Shown here: positions 1-8,425 of the stretch, piece after piece
How the letters are laid out: the number at the start of each line of letters is the position of its first letter
How positions within the stretch are numbered: the stretch's first letter is position 1
Assembly (NCBI RefSeq): GCF_000316625.1
Contig: NC_019676.1
Coordinates: forward strand, 478,501-542,500
DNA from: Nostoc sp. PCC 7107
GTDB lineage: Bacteria > Cyanobacteriota > Cyanobacteriia > Cyanobacteriales > Nostocaceae
Reading direction: 5' to 3'
Length of the DNA stretch: 64,000 nt
Notes under the pieces: generated by a model
Told to the model about the DNA's origin: nothing
Seen by the model: only the letters and a program-made list of their open reading frames with translations
Databases searched by the model: none
Position numbers and translations under genes: made by a program

Positions 1-496
1 TAATTTCTTTATTAGAGAAATCACTTAACAAATCTAGTGAATTTCTATCGGCTGTGTCATTTGACCTCAGATTATCAATCAGAATGCGATTAATAGTTGG
101 GTCAATCCATGATTCATTATTGTATGCAGCCATTACTGCTTCAATGAATCTTTCTCCTACTTCTTCTCTGGCATTATTTTTACAGTAGTAGCAGTCTGCG
201 CCATGACTAATTGCTGCGTTAATGGTATCTCGGCTGCTATTTGCAGTCATAACCACTATTTTAATTGACGTGTGTTTGCATTTAATTAAACTTATGACAT
301 CAGTGCCATTGATATCAGGTAAATCAATATTTATCACCACGATATCTGGCTTTTGTTGGTCAACAATTTCTATTCCTTCTTTTCCGGTTTTAGCAAGGCC
401 ACATACCTGGATTTTACCAGTTTCAGATAATATCGTCGCCGCACCGACCCTAGATATGTTCTCATTTTCAATGATGACAACATTAATAGGTTTCAT
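1..496 (-). CDS. Response regulator receiver, atypical (partial; runs off the left edge)
   Basis: Read on the minus strand from ATG at 494-496, 165 codons are visible before the window edge. The N-terminus has the fold pattern of a NarL/FixJ-type receiver: IIENENISRVG at residues 8-18, VVINIDLPDING at 53-64, VVMTAN at 81-86 and a Lys near 106. The residue at the phospho-acceptor position is Asn56 instead of Asp, and the upstream acidic pair is Glu-Asn. The switch Thr84 and Lys106 are kept. After residue ~130 comes linker sequence, and any HTH output domain lies outside the window. It is probably a phosphorylation-independent (pseudo-receiver) regulator. The family assignment is by pattern only. 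Confidence 0.75.
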   Translation of the reverse strand, partial: MKPINVVIIENENISRVGAATILSETGKIQVCGLAKTGKEGIEIVDQQKPDIVVINIDLPDINGTDVISLIKCKHTSIKIVVMTANSSRDTINAAISHGADCYYCKNNAREEVGERFIEAVMAAYNNESWIDPTINRILIDNLRSNDTADRNSLDLLSDFSNKEI

Positions 497-751
497 ATTA
501 CATACTGTTTGGTTTAGTATTGTCCCTGATAATAATACTTATAGCACTTACTTTTTACTGTTTCTTAATCTTTACAGTTACTATAAATTAATCAGCTTAT
601 TTAAAAACTTTATTTTTAAATTTAAAAAATTTACAAAGTGATGGGATGGTTTATGTAGTTTTCATTAAGCAATCTATTGGCTAGGCAATTTTATTGATCG
701 GTTTTAGTTTTAATAGTATTTATCAAATTTAGGGAGTAATAAACGTTTTTT

Positions 752-1009
752 ATGAATGTCAATAACCTTTTAGGATGGATAGAAAATATTGTTGTTTGGT
801 CTTTAATAGGAATGCTATGTTTGGTCGGGTTAGGTAGATTACCTATTAACCCGACGAGTTTGTTTGATTTTACTGCGTCTTTTTACTATTTTTCTGTTGC
901 GGTTATTATTTGCCCCAAAACTCCCTTAAGTTTTAATAACAAGCTAGTTTTGGGGTTTATAGCTTTTTTGCTAGCGTGGCAAAACTTACTAGAGAAGACG
1001 ACTCTCTAA
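752..1009 (+). pseudogene. Small membrane protein gene, 5' part, interrupted by an IS
   Basis: As it stands, the frame encodes 85 residues with two hydrophobic segments (about residues 14-32 and 44-75). The last 12 codons (from 974) are read from the terminal inverted repeat of the IS that begins at 975, so the natural C-terminus is lost. Joining position 974 to 2668 (removing the IS and one CTAG copy) restores an open frame ending in TAA at 2745-2747, for a protein of about 100 aa. A possible purine-rich RBS (AGGGAG) lies ~16 nt upstream of the ATG. I do not recognise the family. A small inner-membrane protein is likely. Confidence 0.65.
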
Positions 1010-2590
1010 ATTAGCCAAGTAACCCTTGGGGTCTCTGCGAAATCGATATTGTTCAATTCTGGCTTTGTGGTGTTTTTGCAATTGAGAGCGTAATTCGAGC
1101 CAAGTATGAATATCAACTTGTGCTAAATCAGATGCGGTAAAAGAATGAAGCTTAGTAGCGATGTCTACGACGGGCTACGCCTACGCACAGGCAAGTTTGA
1201 CAGAACCACGAATAACGAGGGATGAGGGGGCAACCTTACGAGCAGTACAACGACGTTGATAATGACGTAGCATACCAAAAGCATTTTCTAAGTCATTATT
1301 AGTTCGGGGAAAATCTTCAATTTCGTAACAATGAAAAAGTCCAGACCAGTAGTTATGGGTAGTTTTTATAAAGTTATCGATTGCGGTATTGAGTGTACCA
1401 GCTTTCTGTTTTTGTTGGGACATTTCTCTTAATAGTTCCTGATAACTTTGTTTAACTCCAGCAGCATCAAGACCTATTTTATTATTGAGAATATTACTAG
1501 CCTTATCAACCCATTGATATGCAACTATAACAGGTGAAAATAAAGATGCAGTCGCAGATAAACCTTTAGCTATCAGGTGTTTTAGGTTGACTAAAGGTGG
1601 TGGTAAAGCACTTTTTTTCCATCCGTTCTAAGCTTTGTTCTATCAAAGTCAAATTTTCTTGTAACTTTAATCCAGATGCTTCTAACGGTGGATGACCATC
1701 ATTGGTTATAGAACTACGTACTGCCGAGCAATAATCTTCAATAATGTTTGCCAAATCCTTATCTTCATTGGTAACACTACGTTCAATGTCTCGTAATCCT
1801 CTTAACTTTTTTCTTTAATTCCTTTTTTGCATGTCGATCCGCCTCATATATGGGAATAATAGCTTCCTTCAGGTAATGATAATGACATAAACCATGAGCA
1901 ATACTAGGTAATGCTAACCTAACAGCTTTTGCGAATTGATTGTTGTCCATCACTAACAACGCCATCAATTGGTACATTTAGGGTATTAGTTACTTCTAAT
2001 AATAACGCCACTAAATCTTCGTTTCTTGATGATAATAAGGTTTTAGCAAGTATTATTTCTCCTGATAAGCAATCTCGAATTACCCATAATACTTCATGTC
2101 CAATTTCTGGCTGCATTCCATCAATAGCTAATATCACCCGTCCTTGATTAGCCACTATTGCTTTTAACCTTTTATGATCTTTTAGCCATAAAGAAAGTAA
2201 TTCGTCATATCTGTCAATTAGGTGCGTAACCGTTCGTTGACTTATACATATACCCTTTAATTCGAGGTGAGTGTGTATTTGGGGAACACTTCTATGTTCC
2301 TGGTAGCGTAATGCTCCTATATAAGCAATCACATCCAAACCAAATTCGTTCTGTGGTAGAGCGAGTGACCCTTCTCGCTCTGGTCGATATGCTTTTTTAT
2401 ACCGCATACATGACTTATTTTGACATCGACGAATTTTTAGCTGTAGTTCTACTACCCCATTTAATGTTCTTATATGTCGAGGATTATTGTATTCATTCCA
2501 CATTGCTTCCCCGCACGAGGGGCATTTTTTTTGAACACAATCGAGTACTTCAAACGATGTTGCCTCTGGTTTTAAACTTTTTCTTGCCAA
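989..2590 (-). pseudogene. Transposase (DDE type), frameshifted and interrupted
   Basis: The N-terminal part (2590 to ~1930) has a CPSCGEAM / CQNKSC zinc-ribbon-like region, a helical segment, and DDE-like positions in LAIDGMQPEIGHEVLW and GVVSDGQQSI. The frame then shifts near 1930-1950, ~1810 and ~1612, each at a run of A on the coding strand, and resumes as the AHGLCHYHYLKEA, DLANIIEDYCSAV and NNDLENAFGMLRHYQRR segments, the last probably carrying the catalytic Glu. An in-frame dispersed repeat at 1158-1186 adds two TAG stops. The frame then continues (IATKLHSFTASDL...) to TAG at 989-991 inside the inverted repeat. No full-length product is possible without repair. Confidence 0.85.
1158..1186. 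repeat. Short dispersed GC-rich repeat inserted in the transposase pseudogene
   Basis: This copy is nearly the same as the one at 51717-51745 inside another transposase gene (23 of 25 bases match over the core). Its core contains CGGGCTACGCCTACGC. On the minus strand it adds in-frame TAG codons to the transposase reading frame. It belongs to the short dispersed repeats common in Nostocales genomes. Confidence 0.7.
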
Positions 2591-2663
2591 GTTTTTGCAC
2601 CATTATTTCGCTACAAGGTCAAGATTACAGGATTTCCGCTCTTCTCTAGTAAGTTTTGCCACG

Positions 2664-2747
2664 CTAGGTTTAGAGCAAGCTTATCTGACAATGTGGGAGA
2701 TTTACGCATCTGGTCAACCAGCAAGAGCGATCGCAATTAATGGGTAA
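2664..2747 (+). pseudogene. 3' part of the IS-interrupted small membrane protein gene
   Basis: In the frame that continues the gene at 752 through CTAG, these bases encode LGLEQAYLTMWEIYASGQPA and a short tail, then TAA at 2745-2747. The frame continuity across the IS is direct evidence of where the element landed. There is no start or RBS for independent translation. Confidence 0.65.
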
Positions 2748-2857
2748 TCGCTCCTATATCGTCGTCAAAAACGCATAGATGAGTCAGCAGCTTCCCGTTC
2801 GCTGTCAGGCATTCCCCCAGAGTAGGACACGAAGAGAAAGTGACGAGATTGTACATT

Positions 2858-2955
2858 TAGCCAGGATAAACTCGTCCTTTCCATGCACCACCGAGCCGTT
2901 GCCAATGGTGGATAGCTGAATCTATTGTCATTAAAGTGTAGAGAAAGGCGATCGC
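2858..2955 (-). pseudogene. Duplicated 3' end of the hpnB-like glycosyltransferase gene
   Basis: Positions 2861-2955 match 3847-3941 (the 3' end of the hpnB-like gene) at 88 of 95 bases, in the same orientation. Read on the minus strand, it keeps the gene's frame and encodes AIAFLYTLMTIDSAI, then a slightly different tail ending in GAWKGRVYPG and TAA. Several differences are synonymous (GTT/GTG, CCT/CCG, GCA/GCG), which suggests descent from a diverged functional allele. The toxin-antitoxin pair lies between the two copies. Confidence 0.85.
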
Positions 2956-2977
2956 GTTTGTTATTATGTAATTACAG

Positions 2978-2991
2978 TATGTATATACATA
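2978..2991. promoter_or_regulatory. Perfect 14-bp palindrome, candidate antitoxin operator
   Basis: TATGTATATACATA is a perfect palindrome ending 6 bases before the ATG of the AbrB-like antitoxin. Type II antitoxins of this fold usually bind palindromes at their own promoter, so this is a likely autoregulatory site. The function is inferred from position. Confidence 0.45.
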
Positions 2992-2997
2992 TCATTT

Positions 2998-3336
2998 ATG
3001 AGTAATTCCTACAATATTCGGAGTACTAAAATTGGTAACAGTGCAGGATTTAGGCTACCATCTGAGTTTTATCGGGAGCATCCTCAATTTGCCAATGCAG
3101 ATGGTTGGATAGAGGTACTATCACCAGATACGGCTATTTTGCGGATTGTGCCTGAATCGGCTGAAGAAGAGGAGGACTCAGTATTAATGCAGCTGTTTCT
3201 TGATTTTGCCATGACAGAAGCATTAAAAAATAATAAATTACAACTTTATACAACTGAAATGTCAGAAGCCGCTCGTCAACTGATTGCAGATGTAGGATTA
3301 GACGATGATTCATTAGAAGATGGCGAAGTTTATTAG
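2998..3336 (+). CDS. prlF: PrlF-type AbrB-fold antitoxin
   Basis: This 112-aa protein has an N-terminal SpoVT/AbrB-like swapped-hairpin motif (STKIGNSAGFRLP, residues 9-21). An acidic hinge (EEEED) and a C-terminal helical part containing LMQLFLDFAMTEALK follow, resembling the toxin-binding half of PrlF. The stop codon overlaps the start of the toxin gene by 17 bp, the usual antitoxin-first arrangement with translational coupling. A palindrome just upstream is a candidate autoregulatory operator. The protein would neutralise the downstream YhaV-like RNase and repress the operon. The pair sits between two copies of an hpnB 3' end, a sign of acquisition. Confidence 0.75.
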   Translation: MSNSYNIRSTKIGNSAGFRLPSEFYREHPQFANADGWIEVLSPDTAILRIVPESAEEEEDSVLMQLFLDFAMTEALKNNKLQLYTTEMSEAARQLIADVGLDDDSLEDGEVY

Positions 3337-3763
3337 TAATGACTGGGAAATTTATTTTCACCCACAGTTATTTGGATCTCAATATCAAGAGTTATTTGAA
3401 CGTGTTTCTCAGTTGCAACAGCAATTACCAGAACCTGAATATAAAACCCATACAACAGTAAAGTTATTTGCAGCAATTAATCTGGTAATCGAAACTAAGA
3501 TTCCTAACGATCCCTTTGCTAGTTATTTTGCTTTAACAGGAGCATTAAAACGTTACGGAAGGGTAAAAAAGATAGGTTTACCCGAAAGGTATCGGTTATT
3601 TTTTCGGGCTTTTGATACAGAACAGTTAAAGGCAATTGTTATTTTGTGGTTAGGATTTCCGCGTAAAGCAGGAGCAAAAGATGACTGTTACCAAGTATTT
3701 ACTGAGATGATTGAACAAGGGAAATTTCCCGATAGTTTGGATGAGTTGATAACGGAAGACTAG
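3320..3763 (+). CDS. yhaV: YhaV-family toxin (ribosome-dependent RNase type)
   Basis: The 147-aa protein carries the diagnostic YhaV block: RYRLFFRAF at residues 90-98, then IVILWLGFPRKAGAKDDCY at 106-124 and a final helix with VFTEMI. In this RelE-superfamily toxin, basic and aromatic residues of this block carry out mRNA cleavage. The ATG at 3320 lies inside the antitoxin gene, so translation is coupled. Length and architecture are normal for the family, with no sign of inactivation. The function is inferred from family knowledge. Confidence 0.8.
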   Translation: MAKFISNDWEIYFHPQLFGSQYQELFERVSQLQQQLPEPEYKTHTTVKLFAAINLVIETKIPNDPFASYFALTGALKRYGRVKKIGLPERYRLFFRAFDTEQLKAIVILWLGFPRKAGAKDDCYQVFTEMIEQGKFPDSLDELITED

Positions 3764-3842
3764 TACAGCAGTGAAGTCAAAAGTCAAAAAGCTTATATGG
3801 CAGGATGTTTATTTACGCTGTGGTGTACTAGCAAAATATGTT

Positions 3843-5015
3843 TCACCCCGGATACACTCGTCCTTTCCACGCACCACCGCGTCCTTGCCAATGGCGGATA
3901 GCTGAATCTATTGTCATTAAAGTGTAGAGAAAGGCGATCGCAGGTAAACTAAAAGCTAATAAAGGTGAACAGTGATAAAACCGCAGAATCGGAAAGTAGG
4001 CTAATGCCATTAATAACCATGTAGCTAAACCTATCAGCGCAATTATCCAATTACCTAAAATTACACCAATAATCACACCCAAAGGCGGCATCAAGTAAAT
4101 CAAGGTCATAGCCACCACTGTTCCCAGTAGTAACACAGGTGAATAATTTAATTGAGTATAAGCAGTCCGCGCCACCATACCCCAAATTGTTTCTAGGGAA
4201 TTGTAAGGACGCAAACTGCGAGTTAAGCTACTCAACCCTAACCATATACGTCCTTGAGTTGATTTCACGGCCTTAGCTAAAGAACAATCATCAATTAAAG
4301 CTTGGCGAATACTGGAAATACCGCCGATTCGTTCTAAGGCTGTGCGCCGAATTAAAATACTCCCGCCAGCCGCCGCCGCCGTGGGATTTTGGGGATGATT
4401 CACCCAGCGGAAAGGATAGAGTTTTTGGAAGAAGAAGACGAAGGCGGGAATTAACAATTTTTCCCAAGGACTATCACAGCGCAACCGCACCATCACAGAA
4501 ACCAAGTCTAAATTTTCTTGTTCAGCTTTGGCAACAAGTCGCCGTAGATTATTGACATCATGTTCAATATCTGCATCGGTAAGTAAAAAATAATCAGGGG
4601 CGAGTGTTTTTGCTTGTTGAATACCTTGTTCAACAGCCCAGAGTTTACCAGACCACCCAACAGGTAAGGGTTCACCAGAGATAATTTGCAATTGCTGGGG
4701 TTTAGCTACAGCGTGGGCGACTCCTTCCGCACAGCCAAATGTGCCATCAGTACTGCGATCATCTACTAAAAATATATTCAAAGTATCATCATAATTTTGT
4801 AGTAAGAGCGATCGCAAACTAATAGGCAAAACATCCGCTTCATTCCGGGCGGGAATCACCGCACACACTTTTGGTAAAGATTTTAGCTGAGGAGTTGTGA
4901 GTTCTAACTGCTGGTCTAAGCGCCAAAACTGTCCCCGTAAACTCAGTAATCCTAACCAAATTATTAAGGATAAGACCATCAACCCTAGTACAATTGCCAC
5001 CATAACCTCTTGCAA
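3843..5015 (-). CDS. hpnB: Family 2 glycosyltransferase, HpnB-like (hopanoid-associated)
   Basis: This 390-aa protein has an N-terminal membrane anchor (residues 4-24) and a GT-A domain with VIPARNEADVLP (53-64), VDDRSTDG (84-91), the TDAD metal-binding motif (146-149) and a late IDDCSL acceptor-side motif. Two or three C-terminal membrane segments follow (about 290-365). It is divergent from squalene-hopene cyclase with 115 bp between starts. That neighbourhood, with the sequence type, fits HpnB, a hopanoid-cluster glycosyltransferase whose exact product is not settled. A 95-bp second copy of its 3' end lies beyond the toxin-antitoxin pair. Confidence 0.85.
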   Translation of the reverse strand: MQEVMVAIVLGLMVLSLIIWLGLLSLRGQFWRLDQQLELTTPQLKSLPKVCAVIPARNEADVLPISLRSLLLQNYDDTLNIFLVDDRSTDGTFGCAEGVAHAVAKPQQLQIISGEPLPVGWSGKLWAVEQGIQQAKTLAPDYFLLTDADIEHDVNNLRRLVAKAEQENLDLVSVMVRLRCDSPWEKLLIPAFVFFFQKLYPFRWVNHPQNPTAAAAGGSILIRRTALERIGGISSIRQALIDDCSLAKAVKSTQGRIWLGLSSLTRSLRPYNSLETIWGMVARTAYTQLNYSPVLLLGTVVAMTLIYLMPPLGVIIGVILGNWIIALIGLATWLLMALAYFPILRFYHCSPLLAFSLPAIAFLYTLMTIDSAIRHWQGRGGAWKGRVYPG

Positions 5016-5130
5016 ATTCTCAGTGTCTCAGACAGAATACTATGTCTGCTGATTATGGGAAAAAAATTTTTCTCCGTATTGCCGTATTCAAAACTAAATG
5101 TTGAGTGGTGTTGAGTTTGAGTAGGATTTA

Positions 5131-7038
5131 ATGCAAACACAAGACAGGGTACAAGTCAATCAAGTTGCAGATGCGATCGCAGCCAGCCAAGCATATCTGC
5201 TGTCGATGCAATATCCCGCAGGCTATTGGTGGGCGGAGTTAGAATCTAATGTCACCATTACGGCGGAAGTTGTTCTACTGCATAAAATTTGGGGAACAGA
5301 TAAAACTCGTCCATTACATAAAATGGAGAACTACTTGCGTTCTCAGCAACGGCAGCATGGCGGTTGGGAACTCTTTTATGATGATGGTGGCGAAATCAGC
5401 ACTTCTGTAGAAGCATATATGGCGCTACGGCTGTTGGGTGTACCCGCAACCGACCCAGCTTTGATAAGGGCGCGGGATTTTATTCTCCAACGGGGCGGTA
5501 TCAGTAAAACCCGCATTTTTACCAAATTACATCTAGCCTTGATTGGCTGTTACAGCTGGCGTGGTATTCCTTCTCTCCCGCCGTGGATTATGCTGTTACC
5601 GCCAGCTTTCCCCGTCAACATTTACGAAATGTCTAGCTGGGCGCGTTCTAGCACTGTACCGCTGTTAATTGTGTGTGACAGCAAACCTATTTATCAACTT
5701 GACCAAGCAATTAATTTAGATGAGTTATACGCCGAAGGTTTAAATCAAGTCCAGTATGAATTACCCCGCCAAGGTGATTGGACTGATTTATTCTTGACAT
5801 TAGATCAAGGTTTTAAATTAGCCGAAAGTCTGAATTTAGTACCTTTCCGCCAAGAAGGAATTAAAGCCGCCGAAAAGTGGATTTTAGAACGCCAAGAAGC
5901 TACAGGCGACTGGGGCGGGATTATTCCGGCGATGCTTAATTCTATGCTGGCGTTGAAGTGCTTGGGTTATAGCCAAAACGACCCCATTGTCGAACGCGGA
6001 TTTCAAGCCATTGATAACTTTGCCATAGAAACTGAAGAAAACTACTGTATTCAACCTTGCATATCTCCGGTGTGGGATACGGCTTGGGTAATAAGGGCTT
6101 TGATAGATTCTGGTTTTGCACCTGATGATCCGGCGATTGTCAAAGCGGGAGAATGGTTACTACAAAAGCAAATCCTGGATTATGGTGATTGGACGGTAAA
6201 AAATCGCCAAGGTAAACCCGGTGCTTGGGCGTTTGAATTTGACAATCGCTTTTATCCCGATGTGGATGATACAGCCGTAGTGGTGATGGCTTTGCACCCA
6301 GCCAAACTGCCTAATGAAAGTTTAAAACAAGCTGCGATCGCCCGTGCTTTAAATTGGGTTGCATCTATGCAGTGTCGTCCTGGTGGTTGGGCTGCGTTTG
6401 ATTTAGATAATGATCAAGAATGGCTGAATTCCATCCCCTACGGCGACTTAAAAGCGATGATTGACCCCAACACCGCTGATGTCACCGCCAGAGTCATAGA
6501 AATGCTGGGTGCTTGTGACCTTTCCATTGATTCTCGCAACCTAGAACGCGCCCTTTCTTACCTCCTAGCAGAACAAGAACCGGAAGGTTGTTGGTTTGGG
6601 CGTTGGGGCGTAAATTACATCTACGGAACCAGTGGTGTTCTCTCAGCTTTGGCTTTAATTAACCCACAAAAGTATCAGCCCAATATAGACAAAGGCGCAG
6701 CTTGGTTAGTTGGATGTCAAAATTCTGATGGCGGTTGGGGTGAAACTTGTCGCACTTACAACGATCCTAGCCTCAAAGGACAAGGACGCAGTACAGCATC
6801 GCAAACTGCTTGGGCGTTAATTGGGCTAATAGCCGCAGGTGAAGCGACTGGTAAATTTGCCATGTCAGCAATTGAACGCGGGATTAATTATCTCGTATCA
6901 ACACAAAAACCAGACGGTACTTGGTTTGAAGCCGATTTTACTGGTACTGGTTTCCCCTGCCATTTTTATCTCAAATATCATCTGTATCAGCAGTATTTCC
7001 CGTTAATTGCTTTAGGAAGATATCACAACATCAAATAA
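5131..7038 (+). CDS. shc: Squalene-hopene cyclase
   Basis: The 635-aa protein cyclises squalene to hopene/hopanol at the membrane. The catalytic acid motif DVDDTA is at residues 377-382. Several QW repeats are visible (QRQHGGWELF near 73, QCRPGGWAAF, QEPEGCWFGRWG, QNSDGGWGET and QKPDGTWFE towards the C-terminus). The length is normal for bacterial Shc. It is transcribed away from the hpnB-like gene and is followed by a strong terminator. Hopanoids are the cyanobacterial membrane-ordering triterpenoids. Confidence 0.97.
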   Translation: MQTQDRVQVNQVADAIAASQAYLLSMQYPAGYWWAELESNVTITAEVVLLHKIWGTDKTRPLHKMENYLRSQQRQHGGWELFYDDGGEISTSVEAYMALRLLGVPATDPALIRARDFILQRGGISKTRIFTKLHLALIGCYSWRGIPSLPPWIMLLPPAFPVNIYEMSSWARSSTVPLLIVCDSKPIYQLDQAINLDELYAEGLNQVQYELPRQGDWTDLFLTLDQGFKLAESLNLVPFRQEGIKAAEKWILERQEATGDWGGIIPAMLNSMLALKCLGYSQNDPIVERGFQAIDNFAIETEENYCIQPCISPVWDTAWVIRALIDSGFAPDDPAIVKAGEWLLQKQILDYGDWTVKNRQGKPGAWAFEFDNRFYPDVDDTAVVVMALHPAKLPNESLKQAAIARALNWVASMQCRPGGWAAFDLDNDQEWLNSIPYGDLKAMIDPNTADVTARVIEMLGACDLSIDSRNLERALSYLLAEQEPEGCWFGRWGVNYIYGTSGVLSALALINPQKYQPNIDKGAAWLVGCQNSDGGWGETCRTYNDPSLKGQGRSTASQTAWALIGLIAAGEATGKFAMSAIERGINYLVSTQKPDGTWFEADFTGTGFPCHFYLKYHLYQQYFPLIALGRYHNIK

Positions 7039-7060
7039 AGCCAGATATTTTGCAAAATTA

Positions 7061-7091
7061 AACCACAGATGGATATCCATCTGTGGTTTTT
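7061..7091 (+). terminator. Rho-independent terminator after shc
   Basis: AACCACAGATGGAT and ATCCATCTGTGGTT form an almost uninterrupted inverted repeat followed by TTTTATTT, about 22 bases after the shc stop codon. Confidence 0.85.
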
Positions 7092-7135
7092 ATTTACTCA
7101 TAAGCAATATGACAGCCGACCACTTTTCAAACAAC

Positions 7136-8425
7136 CTGTTAGACCTGAAGGGGTGACAAAAAAGTTATAAAGCAGACTGGATAAGAGTCATAGCCCGTAG
7201 ACCTTGTTGAAAATATGGCAGTTTACTGGGCTTGAGGCGCATCAATTCATGAGCTAAATCAGCCCAAAATTCCATTGCCCCTACCCATAACTGACCATAC
7301 AAACCAATCCAAAAAGCACTATGTCGGCGGTGCAATCGTTGTAACTCCTTCAGACGACCAACATATTTTTGTAGTCCAGAGGAGCGAGAATTACGACCAA
7401 CTAAAATAGCACAAGTATAGGCAATAGCAATTAATAAAATCAGTGCTATCAAACGTTGACCATCAGCATAAGTAGATTCGAGATTATACCCCCCAGTTTT
7501 ACAATCTTTAAACATGGCTTCGATACCACTCCGCAACTTAAATGCTTTAATGGCATCTTTGAGACTATCAAGGTTAGTTAATAAAAACCAGCCAGCAGGC
7601 TCAACAACTCCACGATATTTGCGCTTGTAATATCCGGCGAGATTAAAATTGGCAAACCCTTTCTGTTTAGTTGCTTGAATCCCTGTCAAAAAAAACGAGA
7701 TGCCAGGAGTTAATCCCAAAGATTGTAAGCGTTGGTGTGATTGGTTTTCTTGCCGAATATAAGTACCTTGTTTCTGACGCAATACAAAGTCAATGCCCTT
7801 GCTATGTAACCAATTTGCTAGTTTTATACTGTGGAATTCTCTATCTCCCAGTACCAGCATTTGATATCCCTTAAATAACTGCAATAGTGGACGAATTAAT
7901 TTTTTCTGCTCTCCCAAATTGCTACATCCTTTTTTAGGTAACAATAGCCAGTACACAGGTATTGCTCTTTTTTGTTCTATTAAACTAATTACAAATACAT
8001 TTTGTGAACGCCATTGTGTTCTATCAATCGCAAATATTAGCCGTTTCTCTCCTCTTTTCAGACTATTTTTCACCCATCGTTTGAGCAGGGGAAACCACAG
8101 ATATGGAATCGACAACTGAGGTAGTAGTAAAAATCTTTGTATACTCCGCCTCCGACTTTCAAATTTTATCGGTTGTGGAAATACTGTTGCTAGTTTCTCA
8201 ATTGTCACAGTTTTATGAAATTGCAATAGCATTAGTAAGATTTCTAGCATCTTGTACTGTGCGGGTGTCAGTACATTTTGAAAGCAGTTTTGGTAGAATT
8301 TAGGTAACATTATCATTTGATAGGTCTTGTTGAGAATACCTGACCTATCTTTTTTTACCCCAAAACGGTCACGCTCCTCTATTTTCTTGGCTTCAGCCGC
8401 TTTGTCACCCCTTCAGCTGTTAGAC
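7136..8425 (-). mobile_element. IS4-type insertion sequence with 16-bp inverted repeats and 9-bp target duplication
   Basis: The element runs from 7145 to 8416 (1272 bp). The ends CTGAAGGGGTGACAAA (7145-7160) and its reverse complement (8401-8416) match perfectly. CTGTTAGAC is duplicated at 7136-7144 and 8417-8425. One intact transposase gene fills it on the minus strand. Perfect ends, a perfect target duplication and an open transposase suggest recent transposition. The insertion point is the stop codon of the cellulose-synthase-like gene, which the target duplication preserves. Confidence 0.92.
7165..8316 (-). CDS. IS4-family transposase
   Basis: This 383-aa DDE transposase has candidate catalytic residues Asp98 (FAIDRTQW), Asp158 (LVLGDREF) and Glu266 in RSGIEAMFKDCK. 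The last matches the IS4 pattern with Arg before and Lys after the Glu. The N-terminal ~80 residues look like a helical DNA-binding part. No internal stop or frameshift is present and the gene fills its element, so it is probably active. The subgroup was not determined. Confidence 0.93.
   Translation of the reverse strand: MIMLPKFYQNCFQNVLTPAQYKMLEILLMLLQFHKTVTIEKLATVFPQPIKFESRRRSIQRFLLLPQLSIPYLWFPLLKRWVKNSLKRGEKRLIFAIDRTQWRSQNVFVISLIEQKRAIPVYWLLLPKKGCSNLGEQKKLIRPLLQLFKGYQMLVLGDREFHSIKLANWLHSKGIDFVLRQKQGTYIRQENQSHQRLQSLGLTPGISFFLTGIQATKQKGFANFNLAGYYKRKYRGVVEPAGWFLLTNLDSLKDAIKAFKLRSGIEAMFKDCKTGGYNLESTYADGQRLIALILLIAIAYTCAILVGRNSRSSGLQKYVGRLKELQRLHRRHSAFWIGLYGQLWVGAMEFWADLAHELMRLKPSKLPYFQQGLRAMTLIQSAL

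Larger units (their letters stand above)
975..2663 (-). mobile_element. Decayed insertion sequence with 24-bp perfect inverted repeats and CTAG target duplication
   Basis: Positions 975-998 and 2640-2663 are perfect 24-bp inverted repeats. They are flanked by CTAG at 971-974 and 2664-2667, which I read as a 4-bp target duplication because its removal restores the interrupted host frame. The 1689-bp element carries one transposase gene on the minus strand, now broken by three frameshifts and by a dispersed repeat. The ends look intact, so it could still be mobilised in trans by a related element. I could not assign the IS family with confidence. Confidence 0.85.

Noticed and set aside
222..641. 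139-aa plus-strand ORF
   Set aside because: It lies antisense to the receiver gene on the minus strand, which has clear family motifs. The plus-strand frame has no RBS and no motif.
2311..2649. 112-aa plus-strand ORF
   Set aside because: It is antisense to the transposase pseudogene and crosses the IS end.
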